From Bacteroidota bacterium (GTDB taxonomy: Bacteria; Bacteroidota; Ignavibacteria; Ignavibacteriales; Melioribacteraceae): a stretch of 64,000 nucleotides of DNA. The stretch spans positions 36,380 to 100,379 of the forward strand of contig JAHJUE010000025.1 of NCBI GenBank assembly GCA_018829205.1. Reading direction: 5' to 3'. Each line of letters starts with the position of its first letter. The stretch's first letter is position 1. The position numbers and the translations under genes are program-made. The notes under the pieces were generated by a model. It saw only the letters and a list, made by a program, of their open reading frames with translations. It did not search any database and was not told the DNA's origin. Below, piece after piece: positions 8,618 through 18,920 of the stretch.

Positions 8618-10831
8618 TCAATTTGTAATAGTTGAATTGGATAAAACATCAGTACCGAATTTATGAAACCATTTATATTTTTTTAAATACTCATTATAAA
8701 TGATTTTTTTATTTTCATTTATTTCTAATTTTAATGCAATATTTAAACAATTTACAGCGTAATTATAATCATTATTTAAAGACGCTGTTTTAGAAATTTC
8801 AAACAAGGAATTTGCTGAAACAGCATGCTCCCCTAATCCGGTTATAAAATTTTTCCTATCGTTATAATTTTCTTTTTCTGACAAATTCAAATAAAAAGGC
8901 ACAATTTGCGGATCATTTGTTTCTAAAAGAATTTCCTTAATTATCGTTAGTTTATTATCCGGTTCAGCTTCTAAATATTTTACTAATAAAGAGTCATTTT
9001 CATGTAATAATATTTTTCTGAAAAACGCCAGATTTTTATATACCGGTTTGGGATTTTGCTCCATTAATACCGAATAGATCGAATCTGCCTTATTGAATTC
9101 TTTATTTCTTACAAAAAGATCACCTAAAAGAATTTCCAAATTAAAGAAATAAGAAGTGCCTTCAAACTTTTTGATCTCATTATTTATAAAATTAAGCGCA
9201 TCATTAATTCGATTTAATTTAATTAATGAATTGGTTTTTCCGGCCAAAGATTGATAAGAATCTGAGACGTTGTAAATATCAGAGAAAACCTGCTCCGCTT
9301 CAAAAAACTTTTCAGAATTATAATATTCAAAACCTTTTTTAATTTCATTAGCCACAAAACGCGCGCAAAACCTTTTAAAAATCGGTTTACTGCCAAAATA
9401 CAAATCCGCCGTATTTTTGTTATAAATAAAATTTTTACTTAAAAGAAATTCATAATATTCAGTTTCAAGTTCTTCAATTTTTTTATTAAAAATACTCTCG
9501 AAATCTAAATTTCCGTAAAGTTCTTTTGTTTTTGAGATTCCGTAAAATTCACTTAAATACTTTATAAACGAACCTGCGTAAATATAAGAAATAGAAGAAG
9601 TTTGACCGAAAAAGTTAAATCCCGTAAAAAATGAACTTATTGAAATATTATAACCTGAATTATAGGCCAGCCCCGCCATAAAATGAATGTCATTGTCGTC
9701 ATAATTATTAGCTAAAGAAGTCGCAAATCCTTCAATTAGAACCGGATTAAAATTATCGGCAATTTTAAAAATTGTTATTCCGTAATTGGCAGAAAATAAG
9801 TGAGCGATTTCATGCTGCAAAGTAGCAGAATAGTTTGAATAATTTAAATATATTTGATTGAGCCAAGGTTTAGCTACATCAGCGTTTTTGGACCCGAAAA
9901 GTTCACCTTTCTGTGCTCCGTCTTTAAATATAAATGAAAATATTTTCGTTTCTGGTTCATCTTTTAATTCATTTTTTAAAACTTCATATGCATATTCGTG
10001 GTTTAGAATCAAATCGTCTTTTTGAGATTTTGTGAAATCTTCCGAATAAAATATTAAAAAATGATCTGTTTCAATCGTGTTTTTTAACTCTTTCTGCATT
10101 CTGCTTAAATCTGTAGATAATCCAAAACTTGGTTTTAATAAAGAGAAGCTAAGTACTGATATTACAATGACTAAAACCCTAATAGTTTTATGAAATTCAA
10201 TTTTATATAATCTTTTATCAATAACTAAATAGAAAACAAATAGAAAAAAGATAATATTCATAATCCGGTAAAGAATTAAAGGAAATGTAATTGTAATATC
10301 TTCGTCGTATATAGTTCCGGGTGAAAAACCAATAAAAGGATTATAAAAATATAACTGCGGATTTGAGTACAATTCCGATATCGGAGCAAGCAATACTAAC
10401 AGCCAAATTGAAATAAATATTAGAATTGAATATCTTCCGGAAATCGAAAAAGCAAATATTCCTATAATTATACCAATAAAAAATGAAGGTATGGTTATTA
10501 CAAAATAAAACAATAATCCTTCTGAAAGAGGACAGATTTGAGCAAAAACATTAAAGATAAAAGCCAGTAAGAATTGCGAAAAAGTAAATAAAAATAAGAA
10601 TCTAAAATTTGATTTGAATACGTTAAACTGAATTTCTTTTTTCAGCGAGTTTTTATTAATAAAATAAATGGAAATCAGTCCCCCGAATAATGACTGAATA
10701 ATTCCATTTATTGCAGAAAATTCATAATGGAGCACGTTAGTTAGAGGAAGGGTTTGAAGATATACATTTATCCCGGTAATTATCGTTAATAATAAAACGG
10801 GAAAAACAAATATTTGATTTCTCTTCAACAC
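8618..10831 (-). CDS. Polytopic membrane protein with HExxH gluzincin-type peptidase domain and TPR-like C-terminus
   Basis: A 737-residue protein beginning with a GTG (10829-10831) directly after the murA stop. Residues 1-230 hold about seven hydrophobic helices. A periplasmic or surface domain follows, with a zinc-protease motif LQHEIAHLFS (about 335-344) and a downstream EGFATSLANNY that supplies the third ligand Glu, as in peptidase MA-like gluzincins. The C-terminal third (about 490-725) is helical with tandem tetratricopeptide-like repeats (YNSEKFFEAEQVFSDIYN, FNKADSIYSVLMEQNP). I do not recognise a named family for the whole architecture. Function: probable membrane-anchored metallopeptidase, with active-site residues intact; substrate unknown. 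It shares the leftward run with murA and the kinase. Confidence 0.75.
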   Translation of the reverse strand: MLKRNQIFVFPVLLLTIITGINVYLQTLPLTNVLHYEFSAINGIIQSLFGGLISIYFINKNSLKKEIQFNVFKSNFRFLFLFTFSQFLLAFIFNVFAQICPLSEGLLFYFVITIPSFFIGIIIGIFAFSISGRYSILIFISIWLLVLLAPISELYSNPQLYFYNPFIGFSPGTIYDEDITITFPLILYRIMNIIFFLFVFYLVIDKRLYKIEFHKTIRVLVIVISVLSFSLLKPSFGLSTDLSRMQKELKNTIETDHFLIFYSEDFTKSQKDDLILNHEYAYEVLKNELKDEPETKIFSFIFKDGAQKGELFGSKNADVAKPWLNQIYLNYSNYSATLQHEIAHLFSANYGITIFKIADNFNPVLIEGFATSLANNYDDNDIHFMAGLAYNSGYNISISSFFTGFNFFGQTSSISYIYAGSFIKYLSEFYGISKTKELYGNLDFESIFNKKIEELETEYYEFLLSKNFIYNKNTADLYFGSKPIFKRFCARFVANEIKKGFEYYNSEKFFEAEQVFSDIYNVSDSYQSLAGKTNSLIKLNRINDALNFINNEIKKFEGTSYFFNLEILLGDLFVRNKEFNKADSIYSVLMEQNPKPVYKNLAFFRKILLHENDSLLVKYLEAEPDNKLTIIKEILLETNDPQIVPFYLNLSEKENYNDRKNFITGLGEHAVSANSLFEISKTASLNNDYNYAVNCLNIALKLEINENKKIIYNEYLKKYKWFHKFGTDVLSNSTITN

Positions 10832-10833
10832 AG

Positions 10834-12099
10834 TTAAAATTCTGATGTCGAAACTCTTTTTATGTCAGCTCCAAGATTTATCAATTTTTCTTCAATTCTC
10901 TGATATCCCCTGTCAATATGATAAATCCTTAATACCTCAGTAGTCCCTTCGGCAGCAAGACCACCTAAGACTAAGGATGCGCTTGCTCTTAAATCAGTTG
11001 ACATAACTTTTGCGCCGTTTAAGGACTTTACCCCTCTAATGATCGCGCTGTTTTTCATAACTTCAATATCTGCTCCCAATCTAACTAATTCGGGAACATG
11101 TTTAAATCTATCAAAATAAATATTGTCCGTAACTGTTGAAGTGCCATTTGCAAGCGCCATATAAATTGTCCATTGCGCCTGCATATCAGTAGGAAATCCC
11201 GGATGAATTGCTGTCTGAATGTCAATATTTTTAGCGGATAAACCACTTGCGTTAATAGACAATAAACCATTGTTATTAATAACGTTAACTCCGCTGTCAT
11301 TTAGTTTAGAAATAACAGAATCAAGATGATCATTATTTCCGTATTCAAGTTCAATATTTCCTTTAGTTATTGCCGCCGCAATAAGTAAGGTTCCTGCTTC
11401 AATTCTATCGGGAATATTTGTTACTTCTGCAGATTTTAGCTCGTCGACTCCTTGAATTATAAGATGACTTGTACCTGCTCCATCTATCTTTGCTCCCATA
11501 TCAATTAAAAATTCGGCAAGTAATGTTATTTCAGGTTCAATTGCCGCATTTGAAATTGTAGTTTCTCCATTAGCCAATACAGCTGCCATCATTGCATTCC
11601 CGGTCGCTCCCACGGAAGAAATATCAAAATGCAGTTTTGTTCCTTGAAGTTTTTTTGAATTAGCGATAATATACCCATCTTCAAGATCTATTTCCGCTCC
11701 CAGCTTTTTCATCGCTTCTAGATGTAAATTTATTGGGCGAGGGCCCCAAGCACATCCGCCCGGCATCGAAACTTTAGCATGACCGTAACGGGCAAGCAAT
11801 GGGCCAAGCACATATACTGAAGCTCTCATTTTTTTTACATGTTCATAAGGAGCAAATTGACTTGTAATATTTGACGAATCAATTGACATCTCAAAATTAT
11901 TATAATCAGAATTAACTCCCAATTCTTTTAAAAGCTTCATCATCGTAAAAATGTCATTAACTTCGGGAATATTAAATATTTTATTAATACCCGAATTAAG
12001 TATACACGCAGGCATAAGAGCTAAAGCGGCATTTTTTGCTCCGCTTACTTTTACTCTGCCAGCTAAAGGCACACCGCCATTAATTACAAATTTTTCCAA
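10834..12099 (-). CDS. murA: UDP-N-acetylglucosamine 1-carboxyvinyltransferase
   Basis: Transfers enolpyruvate from PEP to UDP-GlcNAc, the first committed step of peptidoglycan synthesis, in the cytoplasm. The 421-residue length matches the family. The N-terminal GGVPLAGRVKVSGAKNAAL and the active-site loop SMPGGCAWGPRP carry the catalytic Cys (C116; Cys115 in E. coli), the residue attacked by fosfomycin, so the enzyme is of the sensitive type. DRIEAGTLLIAAAITKG and TDLRASASLVLGGLAAEG are conserved family segments. The start is a TTG at 12097-12099 with an AAAGG ribosome site six bases upstream; no nearby ATG fits. It follows the kinase gene by 9 bp and may be co-transcribed with it. Confidence 0.97.
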   Translation of the reverse strand: MEKFVINGGVPLAGRVKVSGAKNAALALMPACILNSGINKIFNIPEVNDIFTMMKLLKELGVNSDYNNFEMSIDSSNITSQFAPYEHVKKMRASVYVLGPLLARYGHAKVSMPGGCAWGPRPINLHLEAMKKLGAEIDLEDGYIIANSKKLQGTKLHFDISSVGATGNAMMAAVLANGETTISNAAIEPEITLLAEFLIDMGAKIDGAGTSHLIIQGVDELKSAEVTNIPDRIEAGTLLIAAAITKGNIELEYGNNDHLDSVISKLNDSGVNVINNNGLLSINASGLSAKNIDIQTAIHPGFPTDMQAQWTIYMALANGTSTVTDNIYFDRFKHVPELVRLGADIEVMKNSAIIRGVKSLNGAKVMSTDLRASASLVLGGLAAEGTTEVLRIYHIDRGYQRIEEKLINLGADIKRVSTSEF

Positions 12100-12108
12100 G
12101 TTTTACCT

Positions 12109-14004
12109 TTACAATAATTTAATAATTGTTCCATTTACACCAACAAGAAAAAGTCTGCCTAATGGTGTGGAACATAAATTTGTGAGATTTTCGAAAATGT
12201 CTTCATCAAGAAGATTCCAATTCTCACCTTTGTTATTTGAAACAATAAAATTTCCCTTACTTCCAATAGCAATAACTAGATTCTCATTAATAAACTTTAC
12301 TTTCTGCAACCCGCTTATATTATCAACATTTATTAATGTCCATGTTTCACCTGCATTATCGGTTTTATAAATTTCGCCGCCGCCGCCGACAATAACACCG
12401 TATTCGCCCATTAAATCAATTGATTTTAAATACTTGCGCGTCATTGGTTTTTCAATAGTCCAGGATTCACCTCTATCAGTTGTTTTAAGAACGGTTCCAT
12501 TCCATCCTACAATAAATCCCAGACTTTCGTTTACAAACGATACATCATATAATAATTGATTTGTAGGTGAAAATATCCGCCGCCAGGATAAACCTCCATC
12601 CAAGGATTTCATTATTATACCGTTATTTCCTAAAACAAAACCCGTCAAGTCATCAATAAAATGAATTCTAAATAGAGTATTATTCCCCTGAATAAGAATC
12701 TGCCTGTAATCATTTAAATAATTGGTGCTGAAGTAAAATGCAGAACTATCCCCAACTAAAATTGATTTTCCGGTTGGAAGAAAATAACCATCATAAATAT
12801 TCTTTTTACTATAAATATTTATTTGCTGCCATGTATTTCCGCTGTCGGATGTCGTAAGCACTGTACCTGAATCACCCAAAGCAAAACCATTTCTTTCATC
12901 AAGAAATGAAATTGAATTAATTCTAAAATTTGTACCGCTTTTTAATTTTTTTAAACCTGTAAAACCCGGACTGTCATCAGTTGAATTAAACAAGGACTGA
13001 AAGCTGTATTTTTTCAATTCGTTAAGCTGTTCGCTGTGGAGCAGGGCATCAACCTGAAGAAAAACAAAATAAGATAACCCAAACATTGCTAAAATAAATC
13101 CAGAAAATGCCAAGATTGAAAATGATTTAGATTTTGGCTTCCGTTTTTTTTGATTGAATAAGTTTGATTCAACCTGCGCTAAGTATTTATCCAATTCATG
13201 AACTGCCTGCTGAAATTCGCCGCAATCATTGTACCTTTCATTAGCGTCTTTTGCCAAAGCTCTTTCAATTATTTTATCTATAATTTCAGAAGTACCGGGC
13301 ATTACTTCATTAACTTTTTTATGCTTTTTCTTTAAATGTCCTTCCATAACATTGTATTCACTGTCTTCGTAAAATGGAGGCTGGCCGACAAGCATTTCGT
13401 ATAATGTGCAACCTAAAGCGTAAATATCACTTCTGTGAGTAACATCTTTCCCCATAATTTGTTCGGGACTCATATATAAAACAGTACCGATTTTAGCGCC
13501 TGTGTGAGTAACTCCTTTATCAAATAGAGATTTTGAAATCCCGAAATCAACGATTTTCGCAATTCCCTCTTTATTAAGAATTATGTTGGAAGGTTTTATA
13601 TCGCGGTGAACAAATCCTTTTGTGTGCGCATATCCTAAACCGGCTAAAATCTGACGGGTAATATAAATTGCATCATATATATGCAATCTTTTCTGACGGT
13701 AAATAATTTTATCCAAACTTTCACCGTCAACATATTCCATTACAATGCCGAGAAGATTATGATATTCAATAAATCCAAAAACTGTAACAATATTAGGGTG
13801 AGAAAGCTGAGCTTGGTTTTTGGCTTCTCTTTTAAATCTTTCAATAAATTTTGCATTATCAACAACAGCGGAACCTAAAATTTTAATCGCAACCCGCCTG
13901 TCTAGTTTAAGATCATGGGCCAGATAAACTTCTCCCATGCCTCCTTTCCCTATTTGGCTTAGGATTTCATAATTTTCTATTTTTTTCCCTACAAGATTTT
14001 CCAT
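12109..14004 (-). CDS. Membrane-anchored PASTA-less Ser/Thr protein kinase with Ycf48/BNR-like C-terminal repeats
   Basis: Residues 8-270 form a complete Hanks-type kinase: glycine loop IGKGGMGEVYLAHD, catalytic Lys in VAIKILG, HRDIKPSNIIL, DFGISK and an activation segment GTVLYMSPEQIMG. A basic linker and one membrane helix (about 293-316, FSILAFSGFILAMFGLSYFVF) lead to a predicted periplasmic domain (about 350-631) with repeated units such as GFALGDSGTVLTTSDSGNTW, GFVLGNNGIIMKSLDGGLSW and GVIVGGGGEIYKTDNAGETW, the pattern of Ycf48/BNR beta-propellers. The sensor is thus a propeller rather than the PASTA repeats of Firmicutes and Actinobacteria. Its position directly before murA invites, but does not prove, a link to cell-wall control. 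Confidence 0.92.
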   Translation of the reverse strand: MENLVGKKIENYEILSQIGKGGMGEVYLAHDLKLDRRVAIKILGSAVVDNAKFIERFKREAKNQAQLSHPNIVTVFGFIEYHNLLGIVMEYVDGESLDKIIYRQKRLHIYDAIYITRQILAGLGYAHTKGFVHRDIKPSNIILNKEGIAKIVDFGISKSLFDKGVTHTGAKIGTVLYMSPEQIMGKDVTHRSDIYALGCTLYEMLVGQPPFYEDSEYNVMEGHLKKKHKKVNEVMPGTSEIIDKIIERALAKDANERYNDCGEFQQAVHELDKYLAQVESNLFNQKKRKPKSKSFSILAFSGFILAMFGLSYFVFLQVDALLHSEQLNELKKYSFQSLFNSTDDSPGFTGLKKLKSGTNFRINSISFLDERNGFALGDSGTVLTTSDSGNTWQQINIYSKKNIYDGYFLPTGKSILVGDSSAFYFSTNYLNDYRQILIQGNNTLFRIHFIDDLTGFVLGNNGIIMKSLDGGLSWRRIFSPTNQLLYDVSFVNESLGFIVGWNGTVLKTTDRGESWTIEKPMTRKYLKSIDLMGEYGVIVGGGGEIYKTDNAGETWTLINVDNISGLQKVKFINENLVIAIGSKGNFIVSNNKGENWNLLDEDIFENLTNLCSTPLGRLFLVGVNGTIIKLL

Positions 14005-14181
14005 TAAGGCATGAATTTATTGGATTTAATAAGCGTAAAATAGTTTTTTTTCTTCAATAATATAATAAAAATATTATTCGACATAACGATTTCAGCAAAT
14101 TTCTTCTATAAAGGATGTTTTTCAGGGTTTACTTTTCTTGCTTTTAATCAAGTTAAACCATAATTTTGTTTTCTTATTTCT

Positions 14182-14266
14182 GCGAGAGTGGCGGAATTGG
14201 CAGACGCGCTAGACTTAGGATCTAGTATCGCAAGGTGTGGGGGTTCGAGTCCCCCCTCTCGTACCA
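14182..14266 (+). tRNA. tRNA-Leu(UAG)
   Basis: A class II tRNA. The acceptor arms are GCGAGAG and CTCTCGT, with a G1-U72 wobble at the first pair. The D arm contains GGCGGAATTGGCAGACGC. The anticodon stem CTAGA/TCTAG encloses loop CTTAGGA, giving anticodon UAG (reads CUN Leu). A variable arm with a short stem and a T arm GGGGG-TTCGAGT-CCCCC follow. The discriminator is A and the CCA end is encoded (ACCA at 14263-14266). It stands alone 32 bp upstream of the trigger factor gene. Confidence 0.96.
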
Positions 14267-14297
14267 GTTTTAAAATCATTTATTACAGAGGTTATAT

Positions 14298-15626
14298 TTG
14301 GAAACAAAAGTAAATATTATTTCGGATTCTGAACACGAAGTTGAAGTGAATCTTAGTTACGAAGAAATAAAACCGGAAATTGAAGAAGCATATAAAAAAG
14401 AAAGCAAAACTATTGCGGTACCAGGCTTCCGTAAAGGAAAAGTACCTATGCATATGATAAAAAAAATGTATGGCGAAGCTATTGAATACCAGGCAAGCGA
14501 AAAAATTGCACAAAAAAAATTCTGGGATGTAGTTGACGAAAAAGAATTAAAACCAATAAGTACTCCTGCGTTAACCGATATAGATTTTGTTAAAAATGAA
14601 AAACTATTTTTTAAAGTTAAATATGAAATTAAACCTGAACTTGAATTAAAAGATTATAAAGGAATTGAAATAGAGAAACCTATTTTCAAAGTAAAAGATG
14701 AAGATGTTCAGAAAGAAATTGATTATTTATTAAAACAAAATGCAACTTTCGAACCGGCTGATGCTGTAGAAAATAATAATTGCAGAATAACGGTTAATCT
14801 TCAAAGACTTGATAAAGAAAACAATCCGATATCAGGCAGCAGCAGCGAAAATATTGTTATTGATCTATCGGAATCGAATGTTAATCCTCAAATTGCTCAA
14901 AGTGCAAAAGATAAAAAAGTAGGTGAAACTTTTAATTTTGTATTTACGGACGAACATTTTCACGGTGAAGAAAAACACGTTGAGGAATTCAATTACTCGG
15001 CAGATATTACCAAAATTGAAAAAATTGTTCTGCCAGAACCAACCGAAGAATTGGTAAAAAAACTTTCCAAAGATAAGGCTTCAAGTTTAGATGAATTAAA
15101 AGCTGAACTTAAAAAGAATTTTGAAAGTTATTATGAGGGACAGACAGAAAATATTTTCAGCAATTCATTAATAAATAAAGTTGTTGAAAATAATGACTTT
15201 ACAGCACCTCCGGGTTATGTTGAAAATCTGAAAAACAGATTAATTGAAATGGAAAAAGAAAACGCTAAAAGATACAAACAACCATTTGATGAACGCGCTG
15301 TAGCCGATCAATTAAAAGAACGCGCCGAATGGACAGCTAAATGGCAGATCATATTAGAAAACTTAGCAAAAAAAGAAAACATTTCGGTTGACGATTCCGA
15401 ATTGGAAGTACTTGCCAAAGAAGAAGCCGAAAAGACAGGTATCTCTGTAGATAAATTGGTTAAATACTATAAAGATTCAAATAGAACAGAAGCATTGCTG
15501 GAAGATAAAGTTGTGAAGTTCTTAAAAGAAAACGCAAAAATTATAGAAATTGACCCGGAAACAAAACTAAAAGAATCAAAAGAAAAAGAGACAGCGGCAA
15601 AAGGAACAAAGGGGAAGAAAAAATAA
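14298..15626 (+). CDS. tig: Trigger factor, ribosome-associated chaperone and peptidyl-prolyl isomerase
   Basis: This 442-residue protein folds nascent chains at the ribosome exit. The N-terminal ribosome-binding domain contains the signature [19 protein letters not shown] (about residues 42-60; FRK contacts the ribosome). The central FKBP-like domain (about 150-240) is degenerate, and a helical C-terminal chaperone domain ends in a lysine-rich tail. The start is TTG at 14298-14300, with an AGAGG ribosome site upstream; the next in-frame ATG would remove the ribosome-binding domain. Its stop overlaps the clpP start by one base (TAATG), so the two are translationally coupled, the usual tig-clpP pairing. 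Confidence 0.96.
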   Translation: METKVNIISDSEHEVEVNLSYEEIKPEIEEAYKKESKTIAVPGFRKGKVPMHMIKKMYGEAIEYQASEKIAQKKFWDVVDEKELKPISTPALTDIDFVKNEKLFFKVKYEIKPELELKDYKGIEIEKPIFKVKDEDVQKEIDYLLKQNATFEPADAVENNNCRITVNLQRLDKENNPISGSSSENIVIDLSESNVNPQIAQSAKDKKVGETFNFVFTDEHFHGEEKHVEEFNYSADITKIEKIVLPEPTEELVKKLSKDKASSLDELKAELKKNFESYYEGQTENIFSNSLINKVVENNDFTAPPGYVENLKNRLIEMEKENAKRYKQPFDERAVADQLKERAEWTAKWQIILENLAKKENISVDDSELEVLAKEEAEKTGISVDKLVKYYKDSNRTEALLEDKVVKFLKENAKIIEIDPETKLKESKEKETAAKGTKGKKK

Positions 15627-16267
15627 TGAAACCGGAAATCTATAATCAATTAGTACCATATGTTATTGAACAGACCGGACGCGGTGAACGCGGAATGGAC
15701 ATTTTTTCCAGACTTCTTAGAGAAAGAATTATTTTTCTTGGGACAGCAATTGACGATCATATAGCAAGTTTAATTATTGCGCAATTGTTATTTCTTGAAG
15801 CCGAAGACCCGGATAAGGATATAAATCTTTATATAAATTCTCCAGGCGGCAGCGTTTCTGCTGGACTTGCAATATATGATACAATGAAATTTATTAAATG
15901 CGATGTTTCAACAATTTGTGTCGGACTTGCAGCAAGTATGGGCGCAATTCTTTTGGCAGGCGGACAAGACGGGAAAAGATTTTCACTTCCCCATTCAAAA
16001 ATTATGATTCATCAGCCATGGGTCGGTGGAATGCAGGGACAAGCATCCGATATTGAAATTCACGCAAAAGAAATGATGAAAACACGTGATACGCTTTATA
16101 AAATTCTTACTGTTCATACCGGTAAAACAATGGAACAGATTGCAAAAGACTGCGACCGCGATTACTTCCTAACATCAGAAGAAGCTAAGGAATATCATTT
16201 AATTGATAAAATTTTTGACAAACGAATTCTTCCCGGTAAGGAAAAAGAAAAAAAGTCTGATAAATGA
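15626..16267 (+). CDS. clpP: ATP-dependent Clp protease proteolytic subunit
   Basis: The 213-residue ClpP serine peptidase, which forms the 14-mer chamber used with ClpX or ClpA/C. The catalytic triad is visible: Ser in GLAASMGA, His in [10 protein letters not shown], and Asp in [29 protein letters not shown] is the conserved substrate-strand region. The start ATG overlaps the tig stop codon. No clpX follows; the transcript ends at a rho-independent terminator 16 bp later. A lysine-rich tail ([10 protein letters not shown]) extends past the usual C-terminus. Confidence 0.97.
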   Translation: MKPEIYNQLVPYVIEQTGRGERGMDIFSRLLRERIIFLGTAIDDHIASLIIAQLLFLEAEDPDKDINLYINSPGGSVSAGLAIYDTMKFIKCDVSTICVGLAASMGAILLAGGQDGKRFSLPHSKIMIHQPWVGGMQGQASDIEIHAKEMMKTRDTLYKILTVHTGKTMEQIAKDCDRDYFLTSEEAKEYHLIDKIFDKRILPGKEKEKKSDK

Positions 16268-16282
16268 TAAATATTTTCGAAA

Positions 16283-16313
16283 AAGGGGCTCATTTAGAGC
16301 CCTTTCTTTTTTT
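16283..16313 (+). terminator. Rho-independent terminator after clpP
   Basis: An AAGGGGCTC / GAGCCCTTT stem around an ATTTA loop is followed by CTTTTTTT. It closes the tig-clpP transcript on the plus strand. Confidence 0.88.
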
Positions 16314-16423
16314 AAAACCTATTACTTATTTTTTAATTTTAATTATATTATAGTTTAAAATCACATATAATTTATGTATTTTTTTTAGTTAAATAACACT
16401 TCCTACAATTACAAGTATCGATT

Positions 16424-18790
16424 ATGATTTACGGAGTAAAACTAGAAGCTCTTGAAAAAACAAATGAACTGTCAAAACTGGCATTAGCCGGAAATGATAA
16501 TTTTCCCGATGAAATTTGCAAATACCTGGTTTCCGAATTTGAACTACAAGCTACTGTTTTATTTAAAGTGCAGGGAAATGAACTTGTAGTTTTAGGAAAG
16601 TCTTCAACTGCCCGTAAAAATTATTTACGCGGCTCTAAATTTGGTTGCCATGTTTGTAAAATTATAAACGACAAACTTGATTTCTCTGTTAATTCAGATA
16701 CAAATTGTGAACTGCAAATTTCCGAATTTGTCGTTTATGAAACATGTGTTTTATTTGATATGGGTTCGGGAGAAAAAGGATTTTTAAAACTCGCAAAAAA
16801 ATCCCCTTTCGCTCAGGGTGATTCTGAATCACTTAACAAAATAACCGATTATATCGGTTTTTTACTGAGGGCTTGGGGAAATATTAGAGGCGGATCTACA
16901 AACCTGGCTTCAAAACCATTCAGTACTTTAGTCGCGGAAATTTCATCCGAATTAAGAACTCCGACTAATAGTATAATTGGGTTTACATCAATATTGTCTG
17001 AAGATAATTTAAGCGCTTCGCAAGCCGAATATGTATCGACCATCAAAAAAAATTCTCAAAGTTTGTTATTAACAATTAATGATCTATCCGAATTATCTAA
17101 AATTGAAAGCGGAAAAGTCACTGATACTAAAAAACAGATTAATCTAAAATTACTTATTGATGAAATTACTTCCATTTTTAAAAATAAATTCGGAAACAGA
17201 ATAAGTTATACATGGAATGCGGATGAAAACATTCCTAATGAAATAAATATTGACGATTCCAAACTCCGTTATATTTTAAATAATCTTCTTCTATTTATGA
17301 CAAGTTTAGCAAATCAGAATTCCGTTGTTATCACAGCAAAACCGGCGGGTAATAAAATTCTGATTTCTTTGGAAGGAAAAAACAACCCGCTCCCTTCCGG
17401 TTCTGAAAAAACTATATTTGAACCTTTCGTTATTTCGAAAATTTCTGAACTTAAGCAATCAAATTTAACTGGACTTGGATTAACCATTGTAAAAAGATAT
17501 GTGGAAATTTTAGGAGGCGAAATTGCGGCTTCTTCAATTTCCGACGGTACAAGTGTCAAATTCTCAATCGGAACATCCAACAAACTACCGTCATCTTCAA
17601 GTAATATTGAGTCTGCTGTTTCTCAGTTGCCAAAACCAACATCCGATAATACAAAAATATTAGTAATTGAAGACGATTTTGCTACTTCAAAACTTTTAAG
17701 CAACTATTTAAATAAATGGGGGTACTCACCTACCATTGTAAATAAATATGAACAAATATTAGCGTTGGTTGAACGGGAACAATATCTGGCAATTATTTTG
17801 GATATTGAATTACCGAATATCAACGGTTTAGAACTGATGAGAAAAATAAAGGAGTTTAATACAAATAAAGGAACTCCTATTATAGTTTGTTCGGTCGAAG
17901 CTGAACAGCAGAAAGCATATTTAATGGGAGCTGTTGAATATTTCGTTAAACCTATCAATTACAATTATTTGGTTGAAGTATTAACAAGCTATAAACTTAG
18001 AAAAAATTCAAATATTCTTTGTGTTGATGACGATTTGCCAACACTTAATTTGGTAAAGCAGGCAATTGAAACAGCAGGCTTTAATTCAATTGCCGAAAAT
18101 ATTTCTGCGAACGTAATGAATTTGATTAAAGACAAAGATATTGATCTTGCCATAATAGATCTTGACATGCCTTACCCTAACGGGTTTGAATTAATTAAAT
18201 TAATAAAAACTGAAAATAAATTCGCAAAACTGCCTATCATTATTTATACAGGCAAGGAAAATTATCAGGAAGATTTAAAAAAAATTGACGGTATGTTTGA
18301 GTTTCTTCTGGATAAAAAAAGCACAAATATTGAAGATTTATCAGATACTATTAATTCGATGATTAATAGAATGGATATCCCGTCAACTGTTGAAGAAGTT
18401 AAACAAAAGAAGGACGAAGTGAAACTATTACTTGCCGAAGATTATAAGCACTCGCAGATAATCGTAACCAGACTTCTAAAGAAAAACAACTTCGAGAATG
18501 TTGTTGTTGTTGAAAACGGAGAAGAAGCTTATTTGGCTTCGCAAAAAGATAAATTCGATTTAATTCTTATGGATATGCAAATGCCCATAATGAACGGATT
18601 CGAAGCAACTGAAAAAATTAGGCAGCTGCCTGAATATAAAGATACTCCGATTATTGCCCTTACGGCTTTTGCAATGAAAGGCGATAGAGAAAAATGTCTT
18701 GATGCCGGTGCAACCGACTACATTCCAAAACCGATAGACAGCAAAGAGTTTATTGAAAAAGTTAAATATTATACTAATGCGCAAAAATAG
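16424..18790 (+). CDS. Hybrid histidine-kinase-like protein with three receiver domains; kinase core degenerate
   Basis: A 788-residue soluble protein. Residues 1-150 resemble a GAF-like sensor containing a CHVC motif. Residues 165-232 align with HisKA, but the phosphoacceptor His of the S-H-E-L-R-T-P motif is Ser (ISSELRTPTNSIIGF, S175). The HATPase-like region keeps a G2-type TGLGLTIVKR but has Phe where the second N-box Asn should be (NNLLLFM) and no DxGxG G1 box. Three receivers follow, each with an intact phospho-Asp: D460 (IILDIELP), D579 (IIDLDMP) and D717 (LMDMQMP). It therefore probably acts as a phosphate sink, scaffold or output integrator rather than as an autokinase. No strong ribosome site precedes the ATG. 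Confidence 0.88.
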   Translation: MIYGVKLEALEKTNELSKLALAGNDNFPDEICKYLVSEFELQATVLFKVQGNELVVLGKSSTARKNYLRGSKFGCHVCKIINDKLDFSVNSDTNCELQISEFVVYETCVLFDMGSGEKGFLKLAKKSPFAQGDSESLNKITDYIGFLLRAWGNIRGGSTNLASKPFSTLVAEISSELRTPTNSIIGFTSILSEDNLSASQAEYVSTIKKNSQSLLLTINDLSELSKIESGKVTDTKKQINLKLLIDEITSIFKNKFGNRISYTWNADENIPNEINIDDSKLRYILNNLLLFMTSLANQNSVVITAKPAGNKILISLEGKNNPLPSGSEKTIFEPFVISKISELKQSNLTGLGLTIVKRYVEILGGEIAASSISDGTSVKFSIGTSNKLPSSSSNIESAVSQLPKPTSDNTKILVIEDDFATSKLLSNYLNKWGYSPTIVNKYEQILALVEREQYLAIILDIELPNINGLELMRKIKEFNTNKGTPIIVCSVEAEQQKAYLMGAVEYFVKPINYNYLVEVLTSYKLRKNSNILCVDDDLPTLNLVKQAIETAGFNSIAENISANVMNLIKDKDIDLAIIDLDMPYPNGFELIKLIKTENKFAKLPIIIYTGKENYQEDLKKIDGMFEFLLDKKSTNIEDLSDTINSMINRMDIPSTVEEVKQKKDEVKLLLAEDYKHSQIIVTRLLKKNNFENVVVVENGEEAYLASQKDKFDLILMDMQMPIMNGFEATEKIRQLPEYKDTPIIALTAFAMKGDREKCLDAGATDYIPKPIDSKEFIEKVKYYTNAQK

Positions 18791-18920
18791 TTTTTAACTT
18801 AATTCAATATCCCTCTGTTTGTATGAATTCGGTTTTATATCAATACTATAATTTCATTATATTTATTGTTTTGATTCCGGCTATTCGGCAGGTAAATCTA
18901 AAAACTATTTATGGAGAAAA

